The position numbers and the translations under genes are program-made. DNA of 64,000 bases from Phymatolithon calcareum (taxonomy: Eukaryota; Rhodophyta; Florideophyceae; Hapalidiales), in the NCBI GenBank assembly GCA_977006965.1, contig OZ345354.1:1612001-1676000 (forward strand), in the 5' to 3' direction. How positions within the stretch are numbered: the first letter of the stretch is position 1; every line of letters begins with the position of its first letter. This document shows, one piece after another, positions 21,257 through 33,121 of the stretch. The notes beneath the pieces were generated by a model. It had not been told where the DNA came from, made no database searches, and was given only the letters and a program-made list of their open reading frames with translations.

Positions 21257-23204
21257 TTTAGGAGCCTTGCAGTTATTCATATGCATTCATGCGTTGGTTG
21301 ACTATTTATTTTGAGACTTTGGGGAAAGCATTGCTGAGGCGGAAACTAACATGTAAAGCATTGTTCTATTCAAACGGCAATGTAGTTTTGCTGTATAGCA
21401 AAGTACCAGTAGCTGACAGGTCATTTCTCGGTAAAAGCCTCTCTAGTCACCGCCTCGACCCTCGTCCAGGTGCAAGGGGTAACCCCGTAATGTCTTTGCT
21501 ATAATCAGAAGCGCCAGACACGCGACAAACTTGTAGAACGGGGACTTCTTCGAATTTGTCCAGCGAAGGTAGGCGCTTGCGAATGATAGCATCCAGAACT
21601 ATTACAATCATGAAAGATGTCGCGAAAATCACGCGGTTCACAGGGGCGTCAGCATCTGCTGCAGTCGTGGAACGCTCGCAGAAGCCCCGGGAAGCTATTG
21701 ATTAGGCGGTCGTATGGTTCAACGGGAAAATCTGCCTCGTTCTTGTGAACGATCTCATCCCTGTGGAAGAGAGCAAAACCGGGTTCTTGAGTGATGTTAT
21801 CCAGCTGCTGAGGTATTGTCTAGAGAGCCTGATGGCAATAACGATTAGAAGTAAACACATAGCGCATTCTGCTGGGCGCCAGGTCGACTTCGCGCCAAGA
21901 GATGCACTGGGGGACGTGTCCATGACGATGTTCAAGACAAACGCGAAACAAACTGCTGCGAAGAACGGGCTTCAAGAACTTAACGACGACCTTAGAACGA
22001 GTATTGTGACAATTCTAAACAGTTGCGCCGAGAGCGCTGGCACGCGCAGGATGCACGGTTGGTTTCCTCACAAGTCCATGAGGGGATTTGACGGTACGTG
22101 TGGCGAATGCTTCACAGATGGAGGAACAGAGAATTGAACTTGGCGAAGAGCAAAACCCAAGCAGTGGGAGCTTCTATGCAGGACTCACACTCGCCCTCAA
22201 CATACTGAAAGCTGGATTTGCGAAGCTCAAGCTAAGATATGCGTTCGGCATCAACCAAACGATCGCGATCTCTGCACAAGTCTCTGCGTGCTTCGAAACC
22301 AGGTTTAGGCGCCGATTTCGGTCCTGAGTCGACTATACAAAAGTTGACAATGTTTTCGCTTTCGCTGTCGCCCACCTTCACAGCGGGTTGAGTCTCTTTA
22401 AGCTCACTTGTCCGAAACATGAACAACAGCGGGGGAAAAAGTGGTGTCATGCTTCATGATCTGCAGTTGCAATTTTGCAAACCGTAGGCCAAGACAAGGA
22501 GGAAAGGTCGGTACGGCACACACAGCTTCTAAACGGATGTTTGGCAGCAGCATCGAGCACATCTGAAGATTCATTGATGGCAGATCAACGAGGTTCTTTG
22601 GAGCAAAGGTTGTTGGCGCACAAACTGAGACCCGAGACGACGGGTATAATCATTTGGAATTCGCCAGACAAGTACTTGGTGCAGATTTGTGAATTGAGCT
22701 TGGTGCTCTTATGTTGGATGCGCGTTGGACACATACACGTTGTGAGTTCGATGGCATGCCGGCATTCAAATCGGACTTCGAGTGTTTCCTGTCGCTTGAG
22801 CACGACCTTTTCCCACAGAGTCAGGCAGAGCTTCGAATTGGTTTACAAAGCGATACAAGTTTCATAGGGAAGAGTATCAGAAGGAGAGCGATCGTTGTGT
22901 TCCAAGTGTACAGCCGACTGCTGAATAAAAGGACGGAGAACGCAGTTGTGGACTCATACTTGAAGAGCCTTGAAAAGCACACACCGAAGCCGTAGTTACT
23001 ACCCGTTAACCGGGTTTTTTCCCAGATCCGCGCAGCGCGCAGATCATCGAGATCCCCGTGGGATCAGACTGCACTGCCACTGCTCTCCATGTGGACGTTT
23101 AACCTCACCAGGAGCAGGCAATGATGTTGTAGTCGCAGATGCGTACACCAGTGATGTATTGAAGCGGCGGTAAGGGCACATCGCGGCAGTAACGTTCATA
23201 TCCT
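21257..23204 (+). other. decayed sequence, possible 5' part of the WD40 relic
   Basis: Open + strand stretches occur at 21745-22137, 22475-22867 and 22711-22995, all without a continuous frame. Some text is protein-like (for example LLRYCLESLMAIT and FECFLSLEHDLFP), but I cannot name a domain. Given the WD40 relic just downstream, this could be the eroded N-terminal part of a large STAND-type (NACHT or NB-ARC plus WD40) gene. No P-loop was found, so that is only a guess. Confidence 0.25.
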
Positions 23205-24282
23205 TTGGTCTAGGATCGGAAACAATTGTCTCTGGATCGGTGGACAAATCGATCGCTGTCTGGGAATGGGAGACGGCTGGCTCTCCTGTTCTTAACATCA
23301 AAAGCCGTAGCAAGTGGTTGAACGGCGTTACTGTCAGAAGCGATCGCGAGAAGCTGTTCTCGTGCGCTGATGATTGTATGTGAGCATTTGGAACGTGAAC
23401 ACAGGCACACAAGCTGGAGAATTCCTAAAGCAATGCAGGTTTTCTTGTGCCGCCGCTTCTAGTAGTCGTCACTATAGTGACGACTACTCGGTTGCAATTG
23501 GTCTAGAGGGAACATTGAACGTTCTGGACAACTGCACGGGAATACCATCTTCGAAGATACCGACGCACACCGGGACGACATAAATTTCGTTGCATTCGGT
23601 GGGACGAACCGACTGCTGGCGACAGGGTCACGGGACAAGACAATTCGTATACGGGCCGCCGTGGCCACACAGCTGGTGTTCTGTGCAACATTCAGCCTTG
23701 ATCGAAACCAAATTGCATCAATATCCAATGATGCCACTGTTCGTTTGTGGGAGGCCAACACTGGGAGAAATGTGTGAAATCCGCTTATGTGCACAACTGG
23801 GGGACAAGTCGTACGATTACTCTTGGCGGGGAAGCAATAATTTCCGGGTCTGGGGATGGTATTATTCGCATTGGGGACGCCCGTGTGGAAGCGGAAGCAA
23901 CGGAGCTTGACTATGAACATTTCGCATCAGTGGGGGCCATTGCGATAAGCCATGACGGGCTTCGAGTTGCGTCTGGGTCGTGAGATGGAACGGTACGTTT
24001 GGGGGACTCGCGTACCAGCAAATTAGATTGGCGGCCCATTGGAAGGCCGCACAAGTGTAGAGTATTTCGTTTTGTTCAGTCATGACAGGCGACAGGTGAT
24101 CTCCGGCTCCGACAACAGAACAACTCTCCTCTGGGAAAGAGAGCCCCTAATTCAAATTAGAAATACTCTGCAAGGTCACACAGAAGCGTTGAACTGGGTT
24201 TTGTTCAGCTCGGGTGATCATAGCATTTTCTCGGGATCCAGGGACGGAACGGTTCGCATCCGGAACGTAAAATTAGGGGTGT
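23205..24282 (+). pseudogene. broken WD40-repeat gene
   Basis: Several WD40 repeats of the closely spaced HET-E/STAND type are readable, but in different frames and with stops. Examples: GSETIVSGSVDKSIAVWEWET (23215-23277), SNDATVRLWEANTG (about 23724-23765), VASGS-stop-DGTVRLGDS (about 23964-24011) and SGSDNRTTLLWE followed by GHTEALNWVLFSSGDHSIFSGSRDGTVRI (24102-24263). At least four frame breaks or stops occur. A 28-bp palindrome interrupts it at 23461. The gene is not functional as it stands. Repeats are close to each other in sequence, which is typical of fast-evolving sensor or incompatibility genes. Confidence 0.75.
23461..23488. repeat. 28-bp perfect palindrome
   Basis: AGTAGTCGTCACTA is followed directly by its reverse complement, with no spacer or mismatch. 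It lies between WD40 repeat fragments at a point where the reading frame is lost, so it may be an insertion or excision scar. Confidence 0.85.
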
Positions 24283-24415
24283 AGGTTAGAGATTCCTTAG
24301 ACGGGCACGAGATATTTGTTACGGCGGTGTCTGTAACCGTTGACGGAACCCACGTTGTGTTTAGAGAGGTTTCTGGTTTCTTGATTGTCCCAACGCCACA
24401 GTGCCGACCTTACAC

Positions 24416-24829
24416 CCACGGTTGCTGCTGCGCCCCGGCTGAGAAAAGACTAGTGTTGTTAAGGCGTGGGAGCGAGGTCATTGCATGCGCACGAGTTGCG
24501 ATGGCGTCGGTCGAAGACTTGGGACCCGGCTTGTCAACATTGCGTTTTGATTCCGACGCGCTAAGGGTGCGGCGATCGAAGCGAAAAAGCCGCTGATCGA
24601 GCTGCGGGTTTCCGCGGCTTGAGAGACGTAGGGCCTTTTGGATAACTGCTCGGCCCTACTGCGTGGTGCGGGGCCGGGACAAAGCAATCAAATCAAGCGG
24701 CGAGCCCGCGCATAGAGCAAGCGCTTAACACGTTCCAGTGGATACAGACATTAGGGGTAGAAGTATCTTTTGGCGAACAGCCGTGGATCCGCGGCGTGCT
24801 TGCACAGCCGGGGCGCAGCAGCAACCGTG
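24416..24829. repeat. 26-bp inverted repeat pair
   Basis: CCACGGTTGCTGCTGCGCCC(CGGCTG) at 24416-24441 recurs as its reverse complement at 24804-24829. Just beyond, GTGGATCCG(C/T)GG(C/T)GTGC is present twice in direct orientation (24783-24806 and 24844-24867). The pair may mark ends of a small non-autonomous transposon, but I could not define a target duplication. Confidence 0.5.
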
Positions 24830-24867
24830 GGCGGCGAGCAGTAGTGGATCCGTGGTGTGCAAGCACA

Positions 24868-27412
24868 ACGTGGGGGTTATATGTGCTGCGATCTGCAGCA
24901 GGTATGATAAACGCAGCAAGAAAACCCCGCCAGTATTGTAGGTTGCCAACATACCTAAATAAAATAAATAATTACGCCTCGATCTTCTGGTCCACAAAAG
25001 ACAGACATCATAGGCGACATCTCGTCAGAGTATGTACAGTATAGGTTATTGCTCGATTTTGAGGGACCGGAAATGATTTGGAATCACGAGGGGCGTCCTA
25101 CGGAAGCGATTTTGGTCCCGAGGGGCACGCCGGATTACCGGCTTACAACACCCGGGCTATCATCCAATCACAGAGCGTCATTGGCATATATCATTTAGGG
25201 CTAGAAACGGACGGATCGGCGACGGTGCGAATCCGAAAAATGGATCAATTTCGGATCAGTCCGAAAATTTCTCTCTTAGCCTGTCCGAATCCTGTCCATG
25301 CTGGGCCGTTTCAAATCTACCTACAGTCCGCTCGGGAAATGTCTTGAAAACCCTTCTTTCAAAGAATTGTGTAAAAGTGCTAACAATTTCTTTTTATTTT
25401 CTCGAGTCGTACTCCTCATTTTTCACAGTTATTAGAAAACTAGGGTCTTGAGCGAATCTTTTTTGTATTTTCATACACATATTTGGGCATTACAGTAGTT
25501 GATATCGGATTAAAAATCTTGATATTCTACGATTGATAATCAGATATTCGTTGTATCGACAGTATCGATGCGCATCCCGATACAATTTTAGAATTAGCAC
25601 GTATGATGCGTCGTATTTCTGACTATCCTGATGTTTATGCAGACTGAAACCTGGTTGTTTCATACGGTTCTTACGTAGCGTTACTAAGTACTGTTTTCTT
25701 TATATACGTAGTTTCAATTTCCCAGCCTAAATCGGGTTCAAACCGGAAGATGAGAGAGAGATATCCAATAGAGTGAGAGTTGCCAATTTCCCTCACGCCA
25801 GGGTGCCCCAGCTGCTTATTATTTCCAGTACAGCCTATGATTTCCAAAAGTCCAACGGGTCAGTCCCCGGGGTCAGGAGGAGGCCATGCGGATCATTGAT
25901 CCCTAGAACTACATGAATAATAAAAGTAATTAGTATCACTCAATTTAGAAGGTGATGAGAACCGATCATTCCCCGGCTTGCTTCCATGACCATCTGCCAT
26001 AGACCAATATTTCACCCTGGCGGGAGATATACGTACATTGGAACTTCCGGACAATTCTGCGCAGACTCAATTTTAAGAGAAATCTCGGATTTTCCCAAAA
26101 TCAACGGTATAGAGGTCGACACGGTAAGGGATTTTTATACAACTGTCCTTATGACAGCACTTTCCTACTTAAGAACTACACTAACAGTACTTCCTATACT
26201 TTTATATTTCTATGTCATTATATTTTTACATGTTTAGGCTTGTTATATTAGTTCTTATTCTTTTTCCCTAGCACCTCGTAGCTATGATTGCAACTTATTG
26301 AAACAAAACTAGCACCTTATACATAGCTGGATATATCTTTACAAACATTACATTTCTACATTAGATTATCTTAGAAAACTCTACAAAAGGCCAGAAACGG
26401 ACCCTGAAGTCAAGACCAGCAACAAACTGAGAGAAAATATCCACCAGCGCAACTACCAGAACTATGAACCTAACCGGCAACTCAGCCGTCAACCATACGC
26501 AACTCTAACCTACTATACGCGTCATTTCAGTGTCATTATTTGCTGAAAATCTAATTTTCCTCCGAAAATAATTTAATTTTCAGTAAGTTTCATCCACGGC
26601 CTTTCATTTGGTAGCACTGGCTACAGAACATCATATCCGTTCCACAACTGTAATAGACACTGTTGCCCTAGTTTATGTGAGCATTTGAGCTTATTAATTG
26701 GAAATTAACGCATCCGTGACCCTACATAAAATAATCATCCACTAATTATTTTTACCCGTATTTGGATTGTGTAATGGATATGATTACAGGGTCGTCATAT
26801 ACCGTGACTATGTTGCAGCAGACCGTTCCACAGCCGCCGAGCGTGACTAAGACGGACGACACTTCGCTCTTGATTTTTATTGGCCACGAGAAATTTCTCT
26901 CGATCTCTGCGTAACCTCTACTCTGACCTGTCGCATTCCCCGGTCGGCCCCAGACCCTGCCCTGAAGGGCCTCAACAATAAAATCAAAAAAACTTCAGGA
27001 CGTAAGTCGAGAGCCGTAGACCAACGCGCGCGCCGTGCCGAGAAGCAGAGTGAAGGCCGTAGAAACCCGCTGTCACTGCAAGCTTTGTCTCGTCACATGT
27101 AACTGTCCCCGGAGCTCCGTTGATCACATTCGGTCCAAGAAGAATCGCCGCATCGTTACGCTACTGCATACCGACCTCCCATGAGAACAGTGCAAGCGTG
27201 ACATTGAGTCGCTGGATCACTTCAGGCGTCCCAAAAGAACAAAGCCCACCTCCGCGTTATTGACATTAGCAGTCGTAAATTGCTCCCGTAATCAATATCA
27301 ATGTATCACCATGGCGCCTAGTAATGATAATTTTCCTCAAGCATCCAATCAACCTCTTCTGCCACCGAAGATATAAATTGTGAACTACATGTCCAATTAG
27401 AGGAATTGAAAA
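24868..27412. other. AT-rich, no gene seen
   Basis: About 2.5 kb of mostly non-coding, AT-rich sequence with only short frames. No recognisable domain, LTR or paired terminal repeat was found. It probably consists of decayed transposon material. Confidence 0.4.
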
Positions 27413-28423
27413 TGAGGAAATTCGCTAAATGCCCACTAAAAGTGGTGAAAGTACGCTAAACATCCAACCAAGCCAAAACTACTACTCACCTTTTACGTGG
27501 AGCGCTGACAGTTGCGTTTTTTCCCAGGAAAAAGGGAAGTGGCTGCTTCTTCCCCTTGATCCAATTTTTGTGCACATCCTCAAATTCGTCTGACAAGCTC
27601 AACGCACAACGCTCCCGCACTAATCACTCTGAAACCATGAACAAGAATAAGCTCGTGCTACAGGTGGGCGACTATTTGGATCAAGCTTCGACGATGTTGT
27701 TAACGTCGTGTTCTCCCACAACCTGTCAATCGGGAAGGCACACCTCGTGGAGAGGCAAGACAAGCAGCGTCTGACACTCATCTGTAGCCAGCGCACAGCT
27801 TGAAACTTCCGCGCGAACGTCAGCGCGCTGCCGAGCGTCGGGGGTGTCAGGATCACCAAGTCAATCGGACACAGCTGTGTTGGAGGCCCGTCAAGGGAAC
27901 GCCAGTTCAAGACTGATCTAATTGGGCCAAGCAACACGAGGGCAGCATCACGCGTGTTGCAGTTACTGGTGACCAGCTATTACAGGAAGATATAGTGCCA
28001 TTTGAACTTGTCGCTAAGCCGGGCCGTAAGCGCAAGAAGCCTTACGTGCGTCCGAAATGAGGACCCGTCACTGCTCCTCGTGTGGATACACCGGACACTT
28101 CTCACAGACGTGTGGTAGGCCTAACATACACAACTTTGTCGAGGCGAAGCGAAAGCACATCGACAAAGCGGCTCAGTCCATGATCATTGACCTCACCGCC
28201 TTCGATGACGGAGATACTATCAATAGTTGCAACGAAGAGCTAAACCAGAGAGCGTATCGTACGAAATAAATTGCATAGAGTGCTCTGAGAAACGGATGAG
28301 TAGTAGGTTCGGCTAGGGTGAGTATGATAGTATATTTTGCTATGGGTGAGTAGTAGCTTTGGCTAGGGGTGGACATTTAGCGTACTTTTACCACTTTTGG
28401 TGGGCAATTAGCGAGTTTCCTCA
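27413..28423 (+). mobile_element. Mutator-like (MULE) transposon relic with long inverted ends
   Basis: The first and last roughly 78 bp (27413-27490 and 28346-28423) are inverted copies that start TGAGGAAA and share CGCTAAATGCCCAC(C/T)A-type text, then GTACGCTAAA and ACTACTCACC. The 1011-bp element is flanked by ATTGAAAA (27405-27412) and GTTGAAAA (28424-28431), an 8-bp target duplication with one change. Long inverted ends, an 8-9 bp duplication and a basic tail plus zinc knuckle inside point to the Mutator superfamily. hAT also makes 8-bp duplications but has short ends. Inside the right end, the GAGTAGTAG...GGCTAGGG text is duplicated at 28299-28320. The transposase core is missing. Confidence 0.75.
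27999..28269 (+). pseudogene. transposase C-terminal remnant with CCHC zinc knuckle
   Basis: A basic segment (KPGRKRKKPYVRPK) ends at a stop at about 28058-28060. Shifted by one frame, an ATG at 28057 opens 70 residues beginning with a zinc knuckle, C-S-S-C-G-Y-T-G-H-F-S-Q-T-C (C-x2-C-x4-H-x4-C). A basic GRP-like linker followed by such a knuckle is the usual tail of MULE transposases. One frameshift separates the two parts, and nothing of the DDE domain remains. Confidence 0.6.
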
Positions 28424-28431
28424 GTTGAAAA

Positions 28432-29584
28432 TCAACGAATTATCAGCGAGTCGTATGAGTAATCGCCAACCGAGAATCCACAAGCCATGTCCGTATATTG
28501 GAAAAACACGTCTCAAAAGCTGGACCTACCGCATATGCAACTAGTTGGTAGGTATTAAAAACCCAAGTGAGCCCTTAAATTTTAAACCTGCTTAGCAATC
28601 CAAAATTTTCTTCTTGGAACGAACTAACGGAGGAAATGCTGAACTGATTCTGATCGTTTAACAAGGTCAGGTTCGCACGAGAAAAGGTGAGTGTCTGGAA
28701 ACAAATTCATTTGTACAACAATAACGTCCTGACAATATCGGGGATACAATGAGTTTTCTATCATCTAAGTGACTGACCGGTACTCTTGAGGTCTAAAGTC
28801 GTATCTTTAGAAAGAGCTCTGCACCAAGCAGTAGCAAAACATCAACGACCCCATGAGAGATGCCGAACTCGTCGAAAGTGCTCACCGAAGCGGAAAAATA
28901 GAACCTCACACTTCCCCTGCTGCTCGTCTGAAGCGAATCCTGGGTTTTCTCCAATGGGTATTGGTATTGTCCAAATGAAAAAACTTACGCGAGAAGAATG
29001 AGACAAGTTCATTGTCGAAGGGCATTGCTTGCGTTGTAGAGAGAAATGCCACATCGCTCGTAAATGTCCGAAAAACGCTAAGAGAAACTGAGCTTAGCCG
29101 CTTCCAGCTGATTAACTAGTTTGTTCAACCTTTTCCGAAAATTCTGAAAAACTTGTGAACAAGAATCACCTCCGCCTCAAACATCGCATGCTGTGCTATT
29201 GAACGCAACCGCATTCTACAGCTGTTGGGGGTCATTACGGAGAAAAGGACATTTTTATCTCCAATTTTACATAAATGTTGGAACTATGGAACGAAAAAAT
29301 GTAGAGTGGACAAGGGACTTATAAGGAGGAGATTCAGAGAGTTTCAACTATCTTATTCACAAAAAGGTTATTATTTTTTAAAAATTTGTGTCTTCCAATG
29401 AAAAAGATCTGTGCGGTTAATTATGAAATGTTGAAATTCATTTATTTTATGAGAGAACCTTGAAAATTCTGGGCACTATTGAGTGCTGTGCACAGCAATG
29501 CGCGTCACTCTGCCTCATCGTCCCGCTATGTCTGAACAATCTCCGCCAATTTCTGGAGGTCGCTCTCGAACGCGCCAATGCTCG
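28432..29584. other. no gene seen
   Basis: 1.15 kb of AT-rich sequence with short random frames. It may contain the 3' flank of the transposase relic to the right. No terminal repeat could be paired. Confidence 0.35.
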
Positions 29585-30288
29585 TCAAACCTTCATGATG
29601 CGTGGCTTTTTCATTTTGGAGAGGTCAAGATTGAACCTCTCTGCGCGTAAGTGCATCGCCTGCCGTACCCACAGTTCTCTTTCCTTTCGGATGTCTTCTA
29701 TTTTCTTTTGCTGGTCGAGCTCTTTCCGTGCCCTTTTATGAGATAATGCTAGTCGCTTAAGTCTCACCGCCACTTCTTTTTTCTCTACAATCGCCATAGT
29801 GTCACTACTCGTGAGTATCTGTCCATGAATAGTGACAATGAATCCTTGATTCATTGAAACAGGAGTTGATGTTCTTGAGCTCCAATTGTTTCTGACCTTT
29901 TGCTGTAGAATTGTCGAGAGCTCATCTACGCTCACTATGTCCTACAGACTGTACTCGTTTCTAGGAAAGGGACAGGAGAGAAGCTTCCCAGGGCAGTAGG
30001 TCCAAGCCACAATTTTCGCGCTCCTTGGGAAGCATACTTGAGGCAGCGATGGGCAAGGCCTTCCTCCTTCTCGGCGGACAGCGCGCAGTGGCAGCCTCCT
30101 TTTCGCATAGGTAGGGGGACGGGCGCGCAAGCGAGCTTAATGCGTCGGAATAGGGTAGTCTTTGTAACATCGTCGCAGACTGCTGCGGAAGCGGTGGAGA
30201 GGGTGTAGTTCTCGCGTTGGACGAGACGGACCGCTTCATTGTAGGCCCGGTCCTTGCGGCTGCCCTTGAGGCTGCGCTTGCACGGCAT
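29585..30288 (-). pseudogene. pogo/Tigger-type transposase relic lacking its DDE core
   Basis: The upstream part (30288 to 29935) reads S-R-K-D-R-A-Y-N-E-A-V-R-L-V-Q-R-E-N-Y-T-L-S-T-A-S and then TTLFRRIK, the psq-type helix-turn-helix of pogo-like transposases, followed by a CENP-B-like ALSAEKEEGLAHRCL. The downstream part (29935 to 29585) is a lysine-rich coiled C-terminal tail (KRARKELDQQKKIEDIRKERE). The roughly 200-residue catalytic domain that should lie between them is missing, so this is an internally deleted copy. It is a different lineage from the more complete element at 38291-40900. Confidence 0.55.
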
Positions 30289-30960
30289 GGAGACAATGCG
30301 AAGGGATCAGTGGGGAAGGGGAAAGGTGGTGCTCGGCACGTTGGAGAGTGCATTATTCATAGTTCAACATTTCGGGGGACCGGTATAAATGAGGGCCTCA
30401 TGCGATGGAATGGCACATTCTACGAGCAGCTACTGGCTCATATGGCAACAATTTTACGTAGATTAGAATAGGGCCAGCTGAGGCACATATTTTTCAATAG
30501 TTTCGGTCCTAGTCAGAGCTGATGGCCCTCAATGTAGCAGAATTATCATCTGAAATTGTCCAAAAAGCTTAATTTTGATTAGTTTATTAATAAAATCTTC
30601 CATTTCATGATTAGCCGCACCAGCTGCACGATATTTTGGATCCGTCAACAAACACGAGTGGCGGACCTTATTTGACAATGGCTCAACCACAAGTCTACTT
30701 TTCTCTCAGGTCGCCGACACACAGGGTCTTACTCGGACCCCATAAGACGAGAGTGCCGAAATGGCTGCCGGAACCAATTGAAATTGCTGAGAATATTGAA
30801 ATTATATTCCCCGGATGCCGGGATACCGTTCAGTAACCCACCTGCGAGCTCTGCTTGACGAGTAAAAGGACTTGTTTCCTGAAGATCCACCCGATGGACT
30901 GCCTTTGTTAGAGGTAAAGAATTCAAAATCGAACTGGTAGCAGGAGCCGAACCCCAAAGA
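30289..30960. other. no gene seen
   Basis: 672 bp with short frames only. An imperfect inverted pair AGGGCCAGCTGAG / CAGAGCTGATGGCCCT lies at 30473-30528. The right boundary is where recognisable copia sequence begins. Confidence 0.35.
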
Positions 30961-32320
30961 AATGACCTTCACCTTGAATATATACTTGTACGGAAGCACG
31001 TTCATGCCGGAATTGTGAGGTACGATTGCTTATGTGTTGTTTGAGGTACGTGACCAGTGTTTTTTCTCAATGCCGGGAGACGAGAAGTCGATGCTTTCAT
31101 TTAGCGTTGCTTTCTTAAAGTCTAAGGTACTTTGTGAGAAGTCATGTCAGTTTGCGATGCAAGGTTGACAGACTCGAAGGAAAGTATTGCTGTATGCGCT
31201 GGGGTACCCAAAACGTCATTCGGTTGTCTTGAAACCCGTGCTTACTTGCGAAGTATGGGTTTAGCGATCATCGTAGAGCTCTCGTCCAAAGCCAGTGGAG
31301 ATATTGGCTCTTCTCCATTTTCAGCATTTTGAGCTTCACCACTGACCTTGTCGATGTCTTTTATGTCCTCTTCTAGAGTATCCACGACTGCCAACGTATC
31401 CTCAGAATCTTAAATGAATATGCTTCTTGAGTCTCAACGGATACATCGGTTTCAGTTTACTTAACCTGCAATCCGCTTAGTCGAAAGTCACGTTCGGCGA
31501 AACAATCGCTTTCCACAAGTCTGGATCCCACAGCTTGTATCTTTTCGAAGAAATTGAATATCTCAGAATAATGGCCTCACGAGTACGAGAGTCTAGTTTC
31601 ATAACCTTATTTTTCGGAATCACGTACCACAACTTGGTGCCAAGCACAGACAAGTGGCCCAAGTACGGATGGGCACCCATCCAAATGTGATGGGCGGTTG
31701 TGTTCGAAGCAAGGTCTCTTGAAGAACATACATAGCTGCAGAATGTTCTTCAGCCCAGACCTTCTTCTCGGTACCTCGGTTATAGAGCATCGAGCGCATT
31801 TTGTTGAGAAGTGGGCGGTTCATGCGCTCAGCCACCCCATCTTGCTGTGGGGTATGTGCAACTCTTAGCTGGTGATGAACGCCGGGATCGGAAAGATAGG
31901 CTCTAAACTCGTTCGATAGATGCTCGCCTCCGTTGTCGGTCCTTATGGATTTCACCTTTTGCGCAGTCGAGAAGACCTGAACATTCAAGCGCTTAAGCTG
32001 CTTTCCTGTGTGCGTTTCAGCGTACTTGTAGAAATTCTCAAGTACTCAAAACTTTCCGACTTATTTCTCATGGTCAATACTGTGGTCCACTTGAAGTAAT
32101 CATCTGTGAATGTGATGAAGTACTGAGAGCCGTCAAGTGACGAGATACCTAGTGGGCCGAGAACGTCGGAATGCATGAGGTCAAGAACAGCCATTGAACA
32201 AGAGCAACTGGACCTTGAAATTGGATCACGGTGACCTTTACCGGCCAGACAGCCCTGCATGGATGTAGTGATTTTAAGCTGGGTGAAATATTAATACTTT
32301 TAACCACCTCATGGCGTACT

Positions 32321-32765
32321 TGTAGTTGGAGGTTCGGGAAGTGATGAGGTTGATTAAAACGTTTGGTTGAGGTGGAATAGATGAGGATGGGTTGAGTTGG
32401 TTGAGAATTGTTCCTTGGCTTATTGACTTGGCGGACCTCATATCTGGGATATATAGCCTTCAGAATCCGAACAGACGTGGTAAAAACCCTAGTTGACCAC
32501 GGAGACACACTAACCCTAGACAAATTGGTCATAATATCATATGATACGTGTAACCAACAAAAATCAGGAAATTTCTACTGAACGCGGGGGATATGTTTGT
32601 CATACTGTTTTCATAGTTTGACACATGTAAACGCCAATCTTCTTGTCTCCGAGTTCTGAGACGTCTTGTCGAAAACGTTGTCACCTGTACTCGTGTAACG
32701 AGATCGAACATTCATAAGGAAGTGTACTTCGACTAGAGCTCGAAGAAATCACACTTCCACCAGCA
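32321..32765 (-). repeat. diverged solo LTR inside element C
   Basis: 445 bp with the full layout of the family LTR (TTGGAGG...GGTTTAT-like TATA/AATAAA zone...GACACACTAACCCTAGACAAATT...CACTTCCA) sits between family sequences that are adjacent in intact copies (CCTCATGGCGTAC and CATATCGG). It has no internal region, so it is a solo LTR left by LTR-LTR recombination. No clear target duplication remains. Confidence 0.65.
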
Positions 32766-33121
32766 TCATATCGGAAATACCAGAGGGTGAAAATGGACGA
32801 GAGGTTCATGCCAGAGCTGGAAAATGGCAAAACAGGAAACTTCGTTAAAATTATTTTCATCTCTAAGACCCAGTGAATACAGACTGTTGCGTAAAGTACC
32901 TGATACCACAGTTCTATCTTGTCTCTGAATAACGCATCATCTGTTTTTAAACGTAATTACGTAACCTTACTCCATTTTGGACGCCGACGGTAGAGAGTAT
33001 GCAAAGTCAGGTGTGTGCATCACATCTCTCAGCTTGAACTTCGACATTTTATCACCAACATTGAGCGAAATGATGACATCTCTTTTTCCAACATTTGTAG
33101 CTTTTCCTCTAGTTACCATTT

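Noticed and set aside
24868-27412. Genes in the AT-rich stretch
   Set aside because: Only short frames with random-looking translation and no splice-consistent domain.
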